A stretch of 15,847 bases of DNA from Deltaproteobacteria bacterium (GTDB lineage Bacteria > Myxococcota_A > UBA796). A program made the translations under genes and the position numbers. The notes under the pieces are model-generated. The model was not told the origin of the DNA, did not search any database, and was given only the letters and a program-made list of their open reading frames with translations. Location of the stretch: contig PALY01000155.1 in the NCBI GenBank assembly GCA_002707085.1, positions 1 to 15,847 on the forward strand, written 5' to 3'. Shown in pieces: positions 14,249-15,847 of the stretch. Position 1 is the first letter of the stretch. Each line of letters opens with the position of its first letter.

Positions 14249-15568
14249 TTAGCCATCACGAAGAGGGATTTGGAAGCGCTCAATATACTCCGCATACCGG
14301 GCATGAACTCGCTCCCGATCTATCCCATACCGCTCCACACTATACCTGTGACGGCCCCGTTCATCCTTACGTTTCTTTGCGAAATATCCAGAGATCGCTT
14401 CTTCAGAAATCGGCGCAAGATCAAAGTGGCGGTTGATCTCACCTACAACTCGATTCGGGTCTTCACACAACTGGACAAAATCCACATCGAAGAACCTGTC
14501 TGATCCAACCCGATCCCGAACCGCCATGGCCCGCTGCACACCGTTCAAGAAACGTTTTTCTATGTGTTCTCCAACCTCTTTGGGGTCGAATTGGCCATAC
14601 ATCAGTCTCCAGTTGAGTGAAATAAGAGAGCAATATGAAGCGATAGACTCCACAGGGTCTCTGTGTGTCCACACGATGCATGCATCAGGGAAGACCTCCA
14701 GCAAAGAGTCCACAAACCATAGGTGATCTGGACACTTCAAAACAAAGTCTGTGTCCGGCACACGCTGCGCCATCACCTGTAAGCATTCACGATATTCTCG
14801 GTAACTGGGTGCCATGTCCTGTTGGAGCAGCCACTCACCATAATTCCGCCATCCAGAACCCATGTCCCAAGCCATGACAGTGAAGCCATTGGCCAATAAA
14901 GGCCAGCACTCTTCCAAAGACTCGGACCGAATTTCATGTACTGCAGCCATTTCGGGAACAACCCAATATGCAACCCGCAGTTTGGCGTCAGAAGCATTGA
15001 TTCGCAGTTTCCGATCTCGAACAGGATCCGGATGAAGAGGAACCGGATTCATGATTTCCCAGAAAGGCAGTGCGCGACGGTCCGGCCCCAAGGCCAGCAG
15101 ATTCTGTAGAACTGTCGTTCCAGTTCTGGGAAAACCCAAAATGAACACAGGCCGATCGATCTTATGGTTTCTGACTTCCGGATGCTGCTTGAAGTAATCC
15201 GTGAGCCGAAGCCGGTTTGAAAGACAATGAACTCCGATGTCTCGAGTAGAGATACGGGCCAATGTCGTCAGATTTGATGATTCAACATCTTCAAGCATGA
15301 CCCGCATGGGTTCCAAAAAGTGTTCGCCACCCCAATCATCCAAGCCTGTGGCTTTTCTCGCCCCCTGTAACAAAGAGGACTCATCGAGCTTTCCAAAAGG
15401 AAACCCCAAGCGGTGCAGCACGGACGCACCCGAATTGAGGGCCTTGAGGTACCACTGGTATTCCTCTCGTTGAACAGTAAGCGGCTGGGACACAGATCTT
15501 TCCTCAACTGGTATCGAACAGTATTCTAACGGTTTGATGGGCTTCGGCGATTCACGGTCTGGTGACAT
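14249..15568 (-). CDS. PAPS-dependent sulfotransferase (Sulfotransfer_3-like)
   Basis: Predicted 439 residues from ATG 15568. The frame extends to a TTG at 15634, but GAGG there is only one base from the codon, and 15568 leaves a more normal divergent promoter gap. The site before 15568 (GAAG) is weak, so the start is uncertain. After a helical N-terminal region with the LANRLRL/NRLRLTDYF type seen in this family, GFPRTGTT (145-152) forms the 5'-phosphosulfate loop. WTHRDPVESIAS provides the 3'-phosphate-binding Arg and Ser. The enzyme would transfer sulfate from PAPS to an alcohol or amine; acceptor unknown. The GTG of the AGMO-like gene lies 11 bases downstream, suggesting joint action on a membrane lipid or sterol-like molecule. 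Confidence 0.88.
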   Translation of the reverse strand: MSPDRESPKPIKPLEYCSIPVEERSVSQPLTVQREEYQWYLKALNSGASVLHRLGFPFGKLDESSLLQGARKATGLDDWGGEHFLEPMRVMLEDVESSNLTTLARISTRDIGVHCLSNRLRLTDYFKQHPEVRNHKIDRPVFILGFPRTGTTVLQNLLALGPDRRALPFWEIMNPVPLHPDPVRDRKLRINASDAKLRVAYWVVPEMAAVHEIRSESLEECWPLLANGFTVMAWDMGSGWRNYGEWLLQQDMAPSYREYRECLQVMAQRVPDTDFVLKCPDHLWFVDSLLEVFPDACIVWTHRDPVESIASYCSLISLNWRLMYGQFDPKEVGEHIEKRFLNGVQRAMAVRDRVGSDRFFDVDFVQLCEDPNRVVGEINRHFDLAPISEEAISGYFAKKRKDERGRHRYSVERYGIDRERVHARYAEYIERFQIPLRDG

Positions 15569-15668
15569 ACATAAATCTTCGAACAAACCGGTACTGCCTT
15601 GGTTTGATAGCCGAACAACTGCGTATCCCCACAAACCTCGCTACGTTGCAATACAGGGAGGAGCAAAG

Positions 15669-15847
15669 ATGCGATTTTGGTTCATAGTATTCAGCCTCAG
15701 TTGCAGTCCTTCCCAAAAAAACCATACCGCGAACACTCCTGAACCCCACAACAACAGTTCGGGCACAAACGACACCGCGGACACAGACGACACCGCGGAC
15801 ACAGACGACACCGCGGACACAGACGACACCGCGGACACAGACGACAC
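15669..15847 (+). CDS. 5' part of a lipoprotein gene with Asp-Thr-Ala tandem repeats, cut by the window end
   Basis: The ATG is preceded by GGGAGGAG with good spacing. The signal MRFWFIVFSLSC gives lipidated Cys12 (+2 Ser). A short Asn/Pro/Ser stretch is followed by repeats of DTADTD that run off the right edge, so domains beyond are unseen. An acidic linker directly after the lipid anchor matches the two MopE-like lipoproteins at the other end of the window, so a third metal-binding lipoprotein is likely but unproven. It is divergent from the sulfotransferase gene across 100 bases. Confidence 0.8.
   Translation, partial: MRFWFIVFSLSCSPSQKNHTANTPEPHNNSSGTNDTADTDDTADTDDTADTDDTADTDD
15771..15847 (+). 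repeat. Perfect 18-base tandem repeat
   Basis: The unit gacaccgcggacacagac (DTADTD) occurs in four perfect consecutive copies (15771-15842), and a fifth begins at 15843 and is cut by the window edge. The identity between copies implies recent expansion. Copy number changes stay in frame. Confidence 0.95.

Noticed and set aside
15569..15634. TTG start 22 codons upstream for the sulfotransferase
   Set aside because: The GAGG is only one base from the TTG, and using it would leave almost no promoter space for the divergent gene at 15669. It cannot be fully excluded.

Overview
This window reads as accessory chromosome from a Gram-negative predatory or gliding-type bacterium, most likely a Myxococcota-like lineage of moderate GC. 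That placement is inference. It rests on MopE-type metal-binding lipoproteins with long Asp-Ala linkers, a DUF4388-TPR protein, a pseudo-receiver fused to a very long coiled coil, VCBS/UnbV repeats, eukaryote-like lipid enzymes, and many lipoproteins whose +2 residue is not Asp. I see no rRNA, tRNA, CRISPR array, transposase, integrase or phage gene. No stretch above about 200 bases lacks a gene.

Layout. (1) Positions 2-217, + strand: the 3' end of an SGNH/GDSL hydrolase-like gene, interrupted by an in-frame TAG and followed by a strong bidirectional terminator (218-247). (2) 269-2704, - strand: two tandem paralogous MopE-like lipoproteins with Asp-Ala linkers. (3) 2890-8141, + strand: a translationally coupled pair, a DUF4388-TPR protein and a 1266-residue pseudo-receiver/coiled-coil protein resembling the FrzS/AglZ class. 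(4) 8191-9559, - strand: an overlapping pair, a small Cys-rich lipoprotein then a beta-propeller lipoprotein with GH43/GH32-like blades. (5) 9646-11424, + strand: a VCBS/FG-GAP plus ASPIC/UnbV lipoprotein. It converges on a small exported protein (11429-11755, -). (6) 11899-12234, +: a monohaem cytochrome c lipoprotein. (7) 12343-14237: two fatty-acid-hydroxylase/sterol-desaturase superfamily membrane proteins, convergent and overlapping by 25 bases. The second strongly resembles alkylglycerol monooxygenase and lies 11 bases behind a sulfotransferase gene (14249-15568, -). (8) 15669 to the window end, +: the start of another lipoprotein with a perfect 18-base tandem repeat.

Three themes link the genes. 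The first is a heavily decorated outer membrane: seven predicted lipoproteins, several with Ca-binding acidic repeats. The second is a probable intracellular scaffold or polarity module (2890-8141), which is the most interesting candidate system here. The third is a lipid-modification block (12343-15568) that could act on ether lipids, sterols or hydroxylated/sulfated lipids. All functions are inferred from motifs and architecture read by eye; no database search was run.
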